Shown here piece after piece: positions 1-6,454 of a DNA stretch of 6,744 nt. The notes below the pieces were generated by a model that worked only from the letters and a program-made list of their open reading frames with translations, did no database searches and had not been told where the DNA came from. Within the stretch, counting starts at the first letter, position 1. Every line of letters begins with the position of its first letter. The stretch is from a bacterium (lineage in GTDB: Bacteria; Patescibacteriota; Patescibacteriia; 2-12-FULL-60-25), in NCBI GenBank assembly GCA_024654265.1, contig JANLIO010000040.1, positions 1-6,744 of the forward strand, read 5' to 3'. The translations under genes were made by a program, and so were the position numbers.

Positions 1-24
1 GTAGTCGAGATGACGTTTCTCTTT

Positions 25-122
25 CGTCATTCCGACCGAGGAGGTTTTGCGACGAGTGGAGGAATCCCTTTTATGAATGATCTTCTTTGAAAAGGGATCT
101 CTCGGCTTCGCTCGAGATGACA
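25..122. repeat. Composite palindromic intergenic element
   Basis: About 98 bases with imperfect inverted ends. The left end begins CGTCATTCCGACCGAGG and the right end, read on the minus strand, begins CTGTCATCTCGAGCG. Inside is a perfect nine-base inverted repeat, ATCCCTTTT (64-72) against AAAAGGGAT (90-98), with a 17-base loop, and a small hairpin TCTCG/CGAGA (100-104/113-117) around a GCTTCGC core. A second half-element ends at about 15 (TCGAGATGACG), so ATGACG (10-15) and CGTCAT (25-30) form a further stem. It has no coding capacity and resembles a small non-autonomous palindromic repeat (MITE- or REP-like). It lies downstream of ligA. Confidence 0.6.
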
Positions 123-140
123 GGAGTGAGGAAAGTAATC

Positions 141-190
141 TCTCCGAGGAGTTTACCCCGTATTTTTTACGAGGGTCGAGATAACAGAAG
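141..190. repeat. Degenerate GTCAT-type element with hairpin
   Basis: The segment ends in TCGAGATAACAG, one base different from the TCGAGATGACAG end of the element at 25-122, so it looks like a decayed relative. It contains a hairpin, ACCCCGTA (155-162) against TACGAGGGT (168-176), eight pairs with one bulged A and a five-T loop. It may help end ligA transcription, but no T-run follows on the minus strand. A T6 run at about 191-196 precedes it and has no good stem. Nothing else is visible between ligA and the window edge. Confidence 0.4.
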
Positions 191-217
191 AAAAAACAGA
201 ACCTACTGAAATATCGA

Positions 218-2281
218 TCAGATCATTTTCAGAAATTCCGCTTCCGTGAGGATCGGAACAGCAAGTTTTTTTGCTTTTTCAAGTTTTGACCCTGGTTCAT
301 CACCAGCAACAACATAGCTTGTTTTTTTCGAAACTGAACTGGACACGCGTCCACCCAATTCTCGAACTTTCTCCTCTGCCTCCTCGCGACTCATAGACTC
401 CATGCTTCCGGTAAACACCCACGCTGTTTCTGTGAGTGAACCAACCTGTTTCTTTTTTTGCGATTGAATTTGAATCCGCTTCAACAGATGATCGATACGT
501 CCCCGCTCTTCCGTGTCATGTAAAAATTCGTGGATGGTTTCAACGACAATATCACCAACTCCAGGAACTGCAGATAGCGTTTCTTTTTCGGCTCGTTGAA
601 ATGCTTCAAATGATTCAAATGCATTTGCAAGATCGCGCGCTGTCTCATCACCAACGTGACGAATTCCGAGCGCATAAATAAATCGATCAAGTGAAATGCG
701 CGCATGTGATGCGATTTCGTCCACAAGCTTTTGCGAAGAAACATCCGCAAAACCATCAAGCGTCAACAGATCATCCTTTGTGAGGTCAAATAAATCAGCC
801 GGTTCGTGAATCAGCCCCTTTTGAAGTAATTGTTCCGCAATTTTTTTACCAATCCCTCGAATGTCTAAAGCCGTTCGACTCACGAAATGCATTAACCGAC
901 GGAGTTCTTGCGCAAAACAATTTCGACGTACACACCGCACCGCAACCTCGCCCTCCACACGCTTCACAGTTGAATGACAAATCGGACAATACGTCGGCAT
1001 GTGGAAAATCTTGGCGGATTTTGGACGCAATTTCGGTAAAACTTCAATAATTTTTGGAATAACATCCCCCGCTTTTTCAACAATAACTGTATCACCGATA
1101 CGAAGACCTAAGCGCTGAATTTCATCCTCATTGTGTAACGTTGCATGCGTCACCGTTGTTCCGGCAAGCAAGACGGGATCCATAACAGCGACTGGCGTCA
1201 ACACGCCCGTGCGACCAATTGAAACCGTAATGTCACGCACAACCGTCGTTCCTTGCTCTGCTTGGAATTTCCAAGCGATTGAACCTCGCGGTGTCTTCCC
1301 GACCACGCCGAGTGACAAAAAAAGATTTCGATCATTGACACTCACCACGATTCCATCAATTTGGTACGGAAGTGAATCACGTTTTTTTTCAATCACAGAC
1401 ATGAATGACTTCACCTCTTTCATCGAGGAGCAGACGCGATAATCCACGTTGCTTGGCACGCCAATAAGTCGCAACAAATCGTGCGCCTGCTCAATTGTCG
1501 TTGTTCCCACATCACCAAGCAATTGCCATGCAACAAATTGCAATTTCCTCTCACCTGCAATTTTTGGATCCAACTGACGAATAGCACCCGCTGCGGCATT
1601 TCGCGGATTTGCAAGTTCCGGTTTACCCGCTTTTTTTAATTCTCGGTTTAATACCTTTAAATCATCTCTGCGTATGTACACTTCACCGCGAACCTCAATC
1701 CGTTGCGTTGGATTTTCAAGGAAAGATTGCACTGTATGTCCATTGATTTTTCCGCTGGCTTTTTTAATAAATTGATCAATCTCTTTTTTTGTCGGAACAC
1801 GAAGCGTAAGCGGGATTGACTCTATGGTCTTCACATTATGCGTCACATCCTCCCCAACACGACCATCCCCACGTGTCACGCCATAGATAAGTTCCTTATT
1901 TTCATAAACAAGAGAGAGCGCCAACCCATCCATTTTCACTTCTGCGTAATATTCAAATTCAGCACGCGGTCGAAGTTTCGTGACGCGTTCTACCCATTCT
2001 TCCGCTTCTTCCTCTGAAAAAACATCTTCCAATGAAAGCATTCGCTCCGAATGCGTGATTTTTTTAAATCCTTTAGCCGGTTCACCAGCGACACGTTGTG
2101 TTGGTGAATCCGGTGTCATTAAACTCGGATATTGCTCCTCAAGTTTATACAATTCATGTTTCAATCCATCCAATGCCGATTCTGAAATCTCAAGTGAATT
2201 CAAAACATGATACTGATATCGGTACCGATCAATCTCTTTTCGAAGCTTTTCAACGCGCTCCCTTGCTTCCGATATATTCAT
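218..2281 (-). CDS. ligA: NAD+-dependent DNA ligase LigA
   Basis: Seals 3'-OH/5'-phosphate nicks using NAD+, joining Okazaki fragments and finishing repair. The 687 residues have the full bacterial LigA layout: domain Ia (about 1-70, with Y24-H25), the adenylation domain with the KMDG motif (nucleophile K116, E114 before it), R198-G199-E200, R227 and R235 in the NPRNAAAG...R stretch, D309 in motif IV and K338 in motif V, then the OB fold, a four-cysteine zinc finger (C432, C435, C450, C455), helix-hairpin-helix repeats (about 465-600) and a C-terminal BRCT domain (about 615-687). Length is normal. Two positions differ from the E. coli enzyme: Tyr35 of domain Ia is Leu37, and Lys290 of motif IV is Ser314. 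The ATG at 2281 lies 13 bases after the prepilin peptidase stop, with a weak GGA ribosome site six bases upstream. It is the last gene of the pilus operon. Stop is TGA. Confidence 0.98.
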   Translation of the reverse strand: MNISEARERVEKLRKEIDRYRYQYHVLNSLEISESALDGLKHELYKLEEQYPSLMTPDSPTQRVAGEPAKGFKKITHSERMLSLEDVFSEEEAEEWVERVTKLRPRAEFEYYAEVKMDGLALSLVYENKELIYGVTRGDGRVGEDVTHNVKTIESIPLTLRVPTKKEIDQFIKKASGKINGHTVQSFLENPTQRIEVRGEVYIRRDDLKVLNRELKKAGKPELANPRNAAAGAIRQLDPKIAGERKLQFVAWQLLGDVGTTTIEQAHDLLRLIGVPSNVDYRVCSSMKEVKSFMSVIEKKRDSLPYQIDGIVVSVNDRNLFLSLGVVGKTPRGSIAWKFQAEQGTTVVRDITVSIGRTGVLTPVAVMDPVLLAGTTVTHATLHNEDEIQRLGLRIGDTVIVEKAGDVIPKIIEVLPKLRPKSAKIFHMPTYCPICHSTVKRVEGEVAVRCVRRNCFAQELRRLMHFVSRTALDIRGIGKKIAEQLLQKGLIHEPADLFDLTKDDLLTLDGFADVSSQKLVDEIASHARISLDRFIYALGIRHVGDETARDLANAFESFEAFQRAEKETLSAVPGVGDIVVETIHEFLHDTEERGRIDHLLKRIQIQSQKKKQVGSLTETAWVFTGSMESMSREEAEEKVRELGGRVSSSVSKKTSYVVAGDEPGSKLEKAKKLAVPILTEAEFLKMI

Positions 2282-2294
2282 AGTTATTCCATTC

Positions 2295-3053
2295 TCAACT
2301 TAGCAATGCTCGTACAAAAGTCAAAATCGGTTCTCCGTACCAGAGCGTCATAAAATAGCCTGTCGCTAAAAACGGGGCAAACGGCACTTTATCACCACGC
2401 TTGACACGCTTGATAAATAAAAGAAGTAAAATAAGAACAGCACCAACAAGATATGTGACATAAATACTGACAAGCGCGAGTTGCCATGTTCCCAAACCGA
2501 CCGTGAGCATTGCGCTAAAAAAAAGATCTCCTTCGCCAATCCACTTCCGTTTTGAGACAATCCACTGCGATCCAAAAAAGAGCAACGAAACAAAAACGGC
2601 GGAGATCATCTCTGTGCCTGTCCGACCCGCAAGAGCGAGCTGAACGAGAAGCGTTGCGCCTGTACCAAACAACATCAATTCAAGCGGAAGCTCTTTCCAT
2701 CGTAAATCCATGAGAACGCAAATGAGGATGAGGACGGAAAAAAAGATTTGAAAAAAGAAAATTTCATTCATCTCAGAACCATTCTGAAAATGAAGTGCCG
2801 TGCCGACAAAGAGGATGCCTCCCATTATTTCAGAAAACGGGTAGTGCCACGAGATCCGACCCTGACACATGCGACAACGACCCCGCAAAACAGCCCACGA
2901 CAAGATTGGAACGAGATCTTGAGGCCCAATTGTTTTTTCACATTTCGGACACTTCGAACGACCGCCAAGTGTTTGTCGGGTATGAAGCCTCCAAGCAACC
3001 GCATTTGCAAATGAGCCAAACACGGTCCCTAATAAAAAAGCGATAAATGGCAT
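2295..3053 (-). CDS. pilD: Type IV prepilin peptidase (PilD/GspO family)
   Basis: Polytopic inner-membrane aspartyl protease that cuts the short leader from type IV prepilins and usually N-methylates the new end. The 252 residues open with a hydrophobic helix carrying the family's GSFANAVAWRL signature (13-23), followed by the cytoplasmic zinc-binding domain with CPKC (C35, C38) and CRMC (C60, C63). Several membrane helices follow. The two catalytic aspartates are D116 (context MDLRWKELP) and D176 (context GEGD). A KVPFAPFLATG segment near 222-232 matches the conserved block after the second aspartate. The second site reads GEGD rather than the commoner GMGD, which should not affect the catalytic Asp. 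The gene begins three bases after the stop of the second pseudopilin, so it sits beside its own likely substrates, and no better start exists. Only AAGG almost touching the ATG resembles a ribosome site, so translation may depend on coupling. Confidence 0.95.
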   Translation of the reverse strand: MPFIAFLLGTVFGSFANAVAWRLHTRQTLGGRSKCPKCEKTIGPQDLVPILSWAVLRGRCRMCQGRISWHYPFSEIMGGILFVGTALHFQNGSEMNEIFFFQIFFSVLILICVLMDLRWKELPLELMLFGTGATLLVQLALAGRTGTEMISAVFVSLLFFGSQWIVSKRKWIGEGDLFFSAMLTVGLGTWQLALVSIYVTYLVGAVLILLLLFIKRVKRGDKVPFAPFLATGYFMTLWYGEPILTFVRALLS

Positions 3054-3056
3054 GCC

Positions 3057-3509
3057 TTATCGAACAATTTCTTGATTATCTACGCCATCAGAATGGGCAT
3101 AGTATGTTCCCTTTGGTCCAAACGCTGTGTCACGCTCTGTTGTAAACTGAATCGAATATCCGTTTCGACTTCCGCTATAGACGTATAATTCGTTCTTCTT
3201 TGGACCCATTGGAATAAACTCGAGAATCACATCTCCTCCACCACCACTTGTCACAAATCCTTCGGTCGTCATTCCAAGAATGCCACTTTCCGCCGAACCA
3301 AGCGCGATCTTTTCCATTTCCGGATACGATGCATTTCGCAACCAATACTGACTCAACGCGCTCCGAAGGACTGTGATGTCACTCACGCGTTTTGCATCTC
3401 TCTGTATCGCTCGACTTCCGTTTACGATAAATGCCGAAATGGAGACAACGACGCCAAGAATCGCAAGTCCGATCAAGAGTTCTAATTTTGTGAATCCTGA
3501 TTTTTTCAT
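3057..3509 (-). CDS. Type IV pseudopilin with class III signal peptide
   Basis: Probable pilin or pseudopilin subunit of the pilus fibre, inserted in the inner membrane and processed by the neighbouring PilD. The leader is MKKSG, cleavage falls before FTKLE, and the Glu at mature position +5 is present. A hydrophobic helix of about 20 residues follows, then the RDAKRVSDITVLRSALSQYW block common in small patescibacterial pseudopilins, then a compact beta-rich C-terminal half with no cysteine. I chose the ATG at 3509 because it gives the canonical five-residue leader, leaves two bases after the upstream stop, and has GGA seven bases before it. An in-frame ATG at 3521 would add four residues (MEIS) and overlap the upstream gene by ten bases. 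The protein is 150 residues. Whether it is the major pilin or a minor tip subunit cannot be told from this window. Confidence 0.92.
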   Translation of the reverse strand: MKKSGFTKLELLIGLAILGVVVSISAFIVNGSRAIQRDAKRVSDITVLRSALSQYWLRNASYPEMEKIALGSAESGILGMTTEGFVTSGGGGDVILEFIPMGPKKNELYVYSGSRNGYSIQFTTERDTAFGPKGTYYAHSDGVDNQEIVR

Positions 3510-3511
3510 AC

Positions 3512-4042
3512 TTATTTCCATTCTCCGTTTTGCGAAACCGAATGTGCCTGCCCAGACGTTAATCCTTTAACCGCTTTTCCTTCTGTCGAAAATCCAAGTT
3601 CAAAATCAGTTAAGTTCTGAAAACGAAGCATGGAAAAATCACAATTTATTTGTGCGCCCTCTCGGCAAGGCTCTCCCCACACGGGGTCAAAAAACGTTGT
3701 AAGATCAAAATATGTTGTTGTGACATCATCACGCTCATCACCGGAACATGTCGACGCGTAGATCCGACAGGTATGAAGAGCTTTCCCAACACCGCAAGAC
3801 GTGGATCCATCTTCCGAACAAAGAACGGCTCCGCTCTGATACGCGTCGGCAAATGAAACAAGCGCTTGTTGAACGGATGTCATTCGTTTTGCGTCATTTG
3901 CTTGTTGGCTCGCACGATGAAACGACACCATCGCAAGAATCGACAGAAAACCAACAATAAAAAAGACAACGGCAAGCTCAATAACGGTAAACCCTCGAGT
4001 TTTTCTCATATGTCTCAATGATACCATACTCCAAGTTCTCAT
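3512..4042 (-). CDS. Cysteine-rich type IV pseudopilin
   Basis: Second prepilin-like protein. It has a positively charged leader (RKTRG), a cleavage point before FTVIE with the +5 Glu present, a hydrophobic helix of about 22 residues, and NDAKRMTSVQQAL, which parallels the DAKR block of the next pseudopilin. The C-terminal part is unlike its neighbour: it holds six cysteines (residues 75, 83, 92, 99, 126, 134 from the first ATG), an even number that fits up to three disulfides outside the membrane. The ATG at 4042 overlaps the upstream stop as ATGA, which suggests translational coupling. An inner ATG at 4009 would give the more usual six-residue leader MRKTRG. Neither has a well-spaced ribosome site; a GGGGGGAGA run touches the first. 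A minor or tip pseudopilin is the likeliest role, by inference only. Confidence 0.9.
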   Translation of the reverse strand: MRTWSMVSLRHMRKTRGFTVIELAVVFFIVGFLSILAMVSFHRASQQANDAKRMTSVQQALVSFADAYQSGAVLCSEDGSTSCGVGKALHTCRIYASTCSGDERDDVTTTYFDLTTFFDPVWGEPCREGAQINCDFSMLRFQNLTDFELGFSTEGKAVKGLTSGQAHSVSQNGEWK

Positions 4043-4419
4043 TCTCCCCCCAAGATTCCTATTAATTGCGAAATAACATGTTCGGGGGTTGTATGCGCCT
4101 TAATTGCAAATCCACACGCACCTGCTTTCATACACCGATCAATATCTTCAGGCTCCGAAAGATCCGTGAGAATAAAAACGGGGATGCCCTTAGTTTCTGC
4201 TTCACCTTTTAATTCATCCAACACTTGAAACCCATCTTTTACAGGCAGAAGAAGATCCAGAACGATACAAGACGGTGTGTCAGAACACGCTTTTCGGATA
4301 CCCGCATCTCCAGATGAAACAATTTCCACGCAAAAACCGCGATCTTTCATTTTTTGTGCGTAGATCTGCGCAAAGAAGGCGTCACTTTCTATCATGAGTA
4401 CTTTCTTGTCTGACTTCAT
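4039..4419 (-). CDS. Single-domain response regulator (CheY-like receiver)
   Basis: A lone REC domain of 126 residues with no output domain. The visible receiver residues are the acidic pocket (E11, D13 in MIESDAF), the phospho-acceptor D55 (VLDLLLPVKDG), the switch threonine T85 (FILTD) and the conserved lysine K107 (FAIKA). The Pro that normally follows the lysine is Ala108. It should therefore be able to accept phosphate and signal through protein contacts, as CheY or PilG/PilH do. I chose the ATG at 4419: upstream in-frame codons back to 4512 lie inside the preceding gene and do not look like receiver sequence, and this start leaves five bases after the preceding stop. Its stop overlaps the next ATG. 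No histidine kinase is in the window. Its place between a PilB-like gene and the pseudopilins suggests control of pilus assembly, which is inference. Confidence 0.92.
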   Translation of the reverse strand: MKSDKKVLMIESDAFFAQIYAQKMKDRGFCVEIVSSGDAGIRKACSDTPSCIVLDLLLPVKDGFQVLDELKGEAETKGIPVFILTDLSEPEDIDRCMKAGACGFAIKAHTTPEHVISQLIGILGGE

Positions 4420-4424
4420 AGGTC

Positions 4425-5072
4425 TCACACCGTAACAACAGCGCGTCGTTCTGAGAATCCCGTGTCTTCGCACTGCACGCACCCACTTCCAGCCGGCATA
4501 CATTTTGGACAAATTCGACGTTCGTGCCGAATCGATGTATGCGTTGGATGAATCGACTCAATCAAAACACGATCTGCAGAACGATGCGCAAGTGGCTCTG
4601 AGCGAAGCATGAGAACACAAACCGCGTCCCCTAATAAAGCCGAGTACAGCGCCTGACGATATTCCCGACCTGAATACATTCTGACATGTGGATGCGTTGT
4701 CACCATTGCACCATACATCTCATCATACAAAGCATGAGAAGAGACCGAACACACAACAACATTCCCCGGTGCGAATGCAATTCCATTCAACCCATCAACG
4801 CTAATCGATGACGTGCGTTTATGTATATTTGAAAAACACAGAATTGACGCACCACCCGCATGACGTTCAGATTGCAACGCCCATCCATCTTGCCGGATGC
4901 GCAATCGAACAGCGGGAACATACGACGTCGGGAAAACCAACAATGTTCGAAGAACGCCATCAGCTCGTCCCCATGCACGAGTCGCGTCACCCTCCGAACG
5001 CAATTCAAGATCATAAATATCGCCAATGCGCGACATCGACATCAATGACCGAACAACACGGATATAGTTCAT
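4425..5072 (-). CDS. Truncated PilB/GspE-like protein lacking ATPase active-site residues
   Basis: I read this 215-residue protein as a reduced relative of the hexameric type II/IV secretion ATPase PilB/GspE. Landmarks run in the family order: RIGDIYDLEL (15-24) against the N2-domain SDIHIEP motif; RADGVLRTLL (36-45) against RIDGVL; ALQSER (65-70) against the DIAERR block; GNVVV (103-107) against the strand before Walker A; THPHV (126-130) against the Asp box EDPVE; YRQALYSALLGD (138-149) against FAxxLRxxLRQD; and CPKC...CVQC..TGF (188-206) against the zinc motif. By this alignment the P-loop Lys is L115, the Asp-box acids are T126 and H127, and the Walker B Glu is R157, so ATP hydrolysis is unlikely. 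The N-terminal MshEN domain and the C-terminal lobe are missing. The ATG at 5072 is the first in frame after a stop at 5127-5129; no ribosome site is seen. The reading is motif-based and needs a profile search. A decaying paralogue is the main alternative. Confidence 0.65.
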   Translation of the reverse strand: MNYIRVVRSLMSMSRIGDIYDLELRSEGDATRAWGRADGVLRTLLVFPTSYVPAVRLRIRQDGWALQSERHAGGASILCFSNIHKRTSSISVDGLNGIAFAPGNVVVCSVSSHALYDEMYGAMVTTHPHVRMYSGREYRQALYSALLGDAVCVLMLRSEPLAHRSADRVLIESIHPTHTSIRHERRICPKCMPAGSGCVQCEDTGFSERRAVVTV

Positions 5073-5105
5073 AGATGTGTGAGGAGAGAACTTGATAAAA
5101 GGAAT

Positions 5106-5120
5106 TTGGAATTTAGAATA
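5106..5120. repeat. Copy of the GGAATTTAGAAT linker motif
   Basis: TGGAATTTAGAAT here (5107-5119) is identical to 6492-6504 and 6556-6568, where it is the linker between palindromic cores. At this site the core does not follow directly, so the linker occurs without it. It lies 35 bases upstream of the PilB-like gene. Confidence 0.5.
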
Positions 5121-5134
5121 TTGGATTCAATCGT

Positions 5135-5159
5135 AAGGGTATCCTTTGTGGGTGCCCTT
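5135..5159. repeat. Ten-pair hairpin
   Basis: AAGGGTATCC (5135-5144) pairs with GGGTGCCCTT (5150-5159) across the five-base loop TTTGT. All ten positions pair when two G-T wobbles are allowed. No T-run follows on the minus strand, so it is not a standard intrinsic terminator. It lies between pilM and the PilB-like gene. Confidence 0.5.
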
Positions 5160-5172
5160 TGAATGTATGGAC

Positions 5173-5246
5173 CCTCCCGACAGCTTTCGGGGGGAGCGGG
5201 GAGGTTTTGTCCGATACCCCTCGGTATCTCCCCTTCCAAGGGGAGA
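5173..5246. repeat. Cluster of three GC-rich hairpins
   Basis: Three stems follow each other: CCTCCCGA (5173-5180) against TCGGGGGG (5187-5194), with one wobble and a six-base loop; GATACC (5213-5218) against GGTATC (5223-5228), with a four-base loop; and TCTCCCCTT (5227-5235) against AAGGGGAGA (5238-5246), with a two-base CC centre. The last two overlap by two bases and cannot both form completely. With the hairpin at 5135-5159 they fill most of the pilM downstream spacer. No gene is supported here. Confidence 0.5.
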
Positions 5247-5270
5247 GTGAGGAGTGAGATGAGGAGTTTC

Positions 5271-5308
5271 TTTGATCATGGATCCCCGGGTTAAACCCGA
5301 GGATGACA
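5271..5308 (-). repeat. GTCATCC palindromic repeat, inverted copy
   Basis: Read on the minus strand, 5308-5278 matches the 31-base core of the tandem array at 6511-6667 with two mismatches, and the match goes on into GATCAAAGAA. The central palindrome CGGGTTtAACCCG can form a stem of about eight pairs. This copy points opposite to the array, so pilM lies between inverted copies. It could also attenuate read-through from pilM. Confidence 0.75.
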
Positions 5309-5356
5309 AGAATAAGAAATATAACGCTCCACGATCCACGCTTTGCGCTTCGCGTT
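5309..5356 (-). terminator. Weak candidate terminator of pilM
   Basis: Eight bases after the pilM stop, the minus strand has AACGC (5356-5352) and GCGTT (5327-5323) as outer arms, with inner GCG-rich sequence between them, followed by the T-rich stretch ATATTTCTTATTCTT. The outer stem is only five pairs around a 24-base interior, so this is a weak call. The strong palindrome at 5271-5308 follows directly and may be the real stop. Confidence 0.25.
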
Positions 5357-5363
5357 TCATCCA

Positions 5364-6446
5364 CTACTCGATTTCTCGCATGGCGCAACCGAGCGAAACA
5401 GAAAAACGTGATCCAACTTCATCCAACACCGGACGCATTTTTTCAGGAGTGATCACTCGCGCCCATGGATCCCCTAAATACGCGTTCACGTTTGTTCGTT
5501 TTGTTATAAAATCAGTTAACCCCGGTAACAGCGTTCCACCTCCCGTTAGAATAATTTTATCGATTCGTCCGCTCGTCCGCATATGCTTTGCGTCATCTTT
5601 CCACAATTGAAACGTATACGTAATCTCTTCCAAAATTGGTTTTACAAGCACATCCAGAATCACAGAAAGATCTTCCCCTGGAAGTGTGCTTTGCAGTGAT
5701 CGAATGTCTTTCTTCATTGTCTCCGCCTGATCAAGTGTCACACCCATTGTTCTTGAAATCGCTTCGGTGACTCCTCGTCCACCCGTTGCAATGGAGCGTG
5801 TCAAAAATGGGATTCCTTTTTCAACAACCGTAATGTTCGTTCGTTCAATTCCTGAATCAACGAGCATGATCGTTGAACGGTCCTTCCCAATCAATGAACG
5901 CACATGCGCAAACACCTCTGTTTCAAGTGCCAACAGTTCAAGACCCGCTTTTTGAAAAATGGTTTGATAGGAAGACACCAATGTTTTTGGCGCCGCTGTG
6001 ATCAACACACGCATCCACCCTTTTTGTCCCGTGGTTTCAGATGCGACTTCTCCGGATTCGGCATCAATCATCGTCGTGTCCAAAACAACATCCTCCAATG
6101 GCATCGGAAGAAGTTTTCTTGCTTGAATGGCAATCGCCTCTTTCATCTCCTTTTCTTTTGCTTTTTGAATGCTGATGAGAGATGTAAAAACGGAAGAGAT
6201 CGGAAGCGCGGCAATAGATCTCTTGGTCGTACAACGTGCTTTTTCCGTTATCTTTTTCAAAAGATCAGACGCGCGATCCGGATCCTCGAGCAAGGATCGA
6301 CTTTCTTTGGGTAAATTCACATATCCGTACGTCATGAGTCGAGCGTGCGTTTTATCGTTCACAAGCTCAACAAGCTTTATTCCGGATGCGCCCAAATCCA
6401 CGCCCAGATAGTGTTCGTTTTTTTTATCTTTTGAGAACAGTGCCAT
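5364..6446 (-). CDS. pilM: PilM, actin-like type IV pilus assembly ATPase
   Basis: Cytoplasmic actin-fold protein that, in known type IV pilus systems, binds the N-terminal tail of PilN and links the inner-membrane PilNO platform to the motor. The 360 residues show the actin/FtsA nucleotide-binding elements: phosphate-1 LGVDLGASGIKLVEL (14-28), phosphate-2 MLVDSGIERTNITVV (194-208) and the adenosine motif IILTGGGTLLPGL (298-310). A PilM-type 1C domain lies around 80-180, including RKLLPMPLEDV (110-120). Length is typical for PilM. The ATG at 6446 has no ribosome site but has an extended -10 box a few bases upstream. No pilN or pilO follows: the gene ends in TAG and is separated from the next gene by 291 bases of repeats. 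Competence-type and general pilus machineries both use PilM, so the exact system is open. Confidence 0.95.
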   Translation of the reverse strand: MALFSKDKKNEHYLGVDLGASGIKLVELVNDKTHARLMTYGYVNLPKESRSLLEDPDRASDLLKKITEKARCTTKRSIAALPISSVFTSLISIQKAKEKEMKEAIAIQARKLLPMPLEDVVLDTTMIDAESGEVASETTGQKGWMRVLITAAPKTLVSSYQTIFQKAGLELLALETEVFAHVRSLIGKDRSTIMLVDSGIERTNITVVEKGIPFLTRSIATGGRGVTEAISRTMGVTLDQAETMKKDIRSLQSTLPGEDLSVILDVLVKPILEEITYTFQLWKDDAKHMRTSGRIDKIILTGGGTLLPGLTDFITKRTNVNAYLGDPWARVITPEKMRPVLDEVGSRFSVSLGCAMREIE

Positions 6447-6454
6447 ATTGCGTC

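Noticed and set aside
163..217. Intrinsic terminator for ligA
   Set aside because: T-runs and a hairpin are present, but on the minus strand the T6 run comes before the hairpin and no T-run follows it, so the standard layout is missing.
4420..4512. Upstream extension of the response regulator by 31 residues
   Set aside because: The extension lies inside the zinc-motif end of the PilB-like gene in another frame and does not resemble receiver sequence. The ATG at 4419 gives a standard REC domain.
218..5072. Recoded TGA as in Gracilibacteria or Absconditabacteria
   Set aside because: Four genes end naturally in TGA at full family length or with tight junctions, and there are no in-frame TGA codons inside the conserved domains.
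5113..5388. Minus-strand 91-residue reading frame downstream of pilM
   Set aside because: It consists of palindromic repeat sequence and the out-of-frame end of pilM, with no family resemblance.
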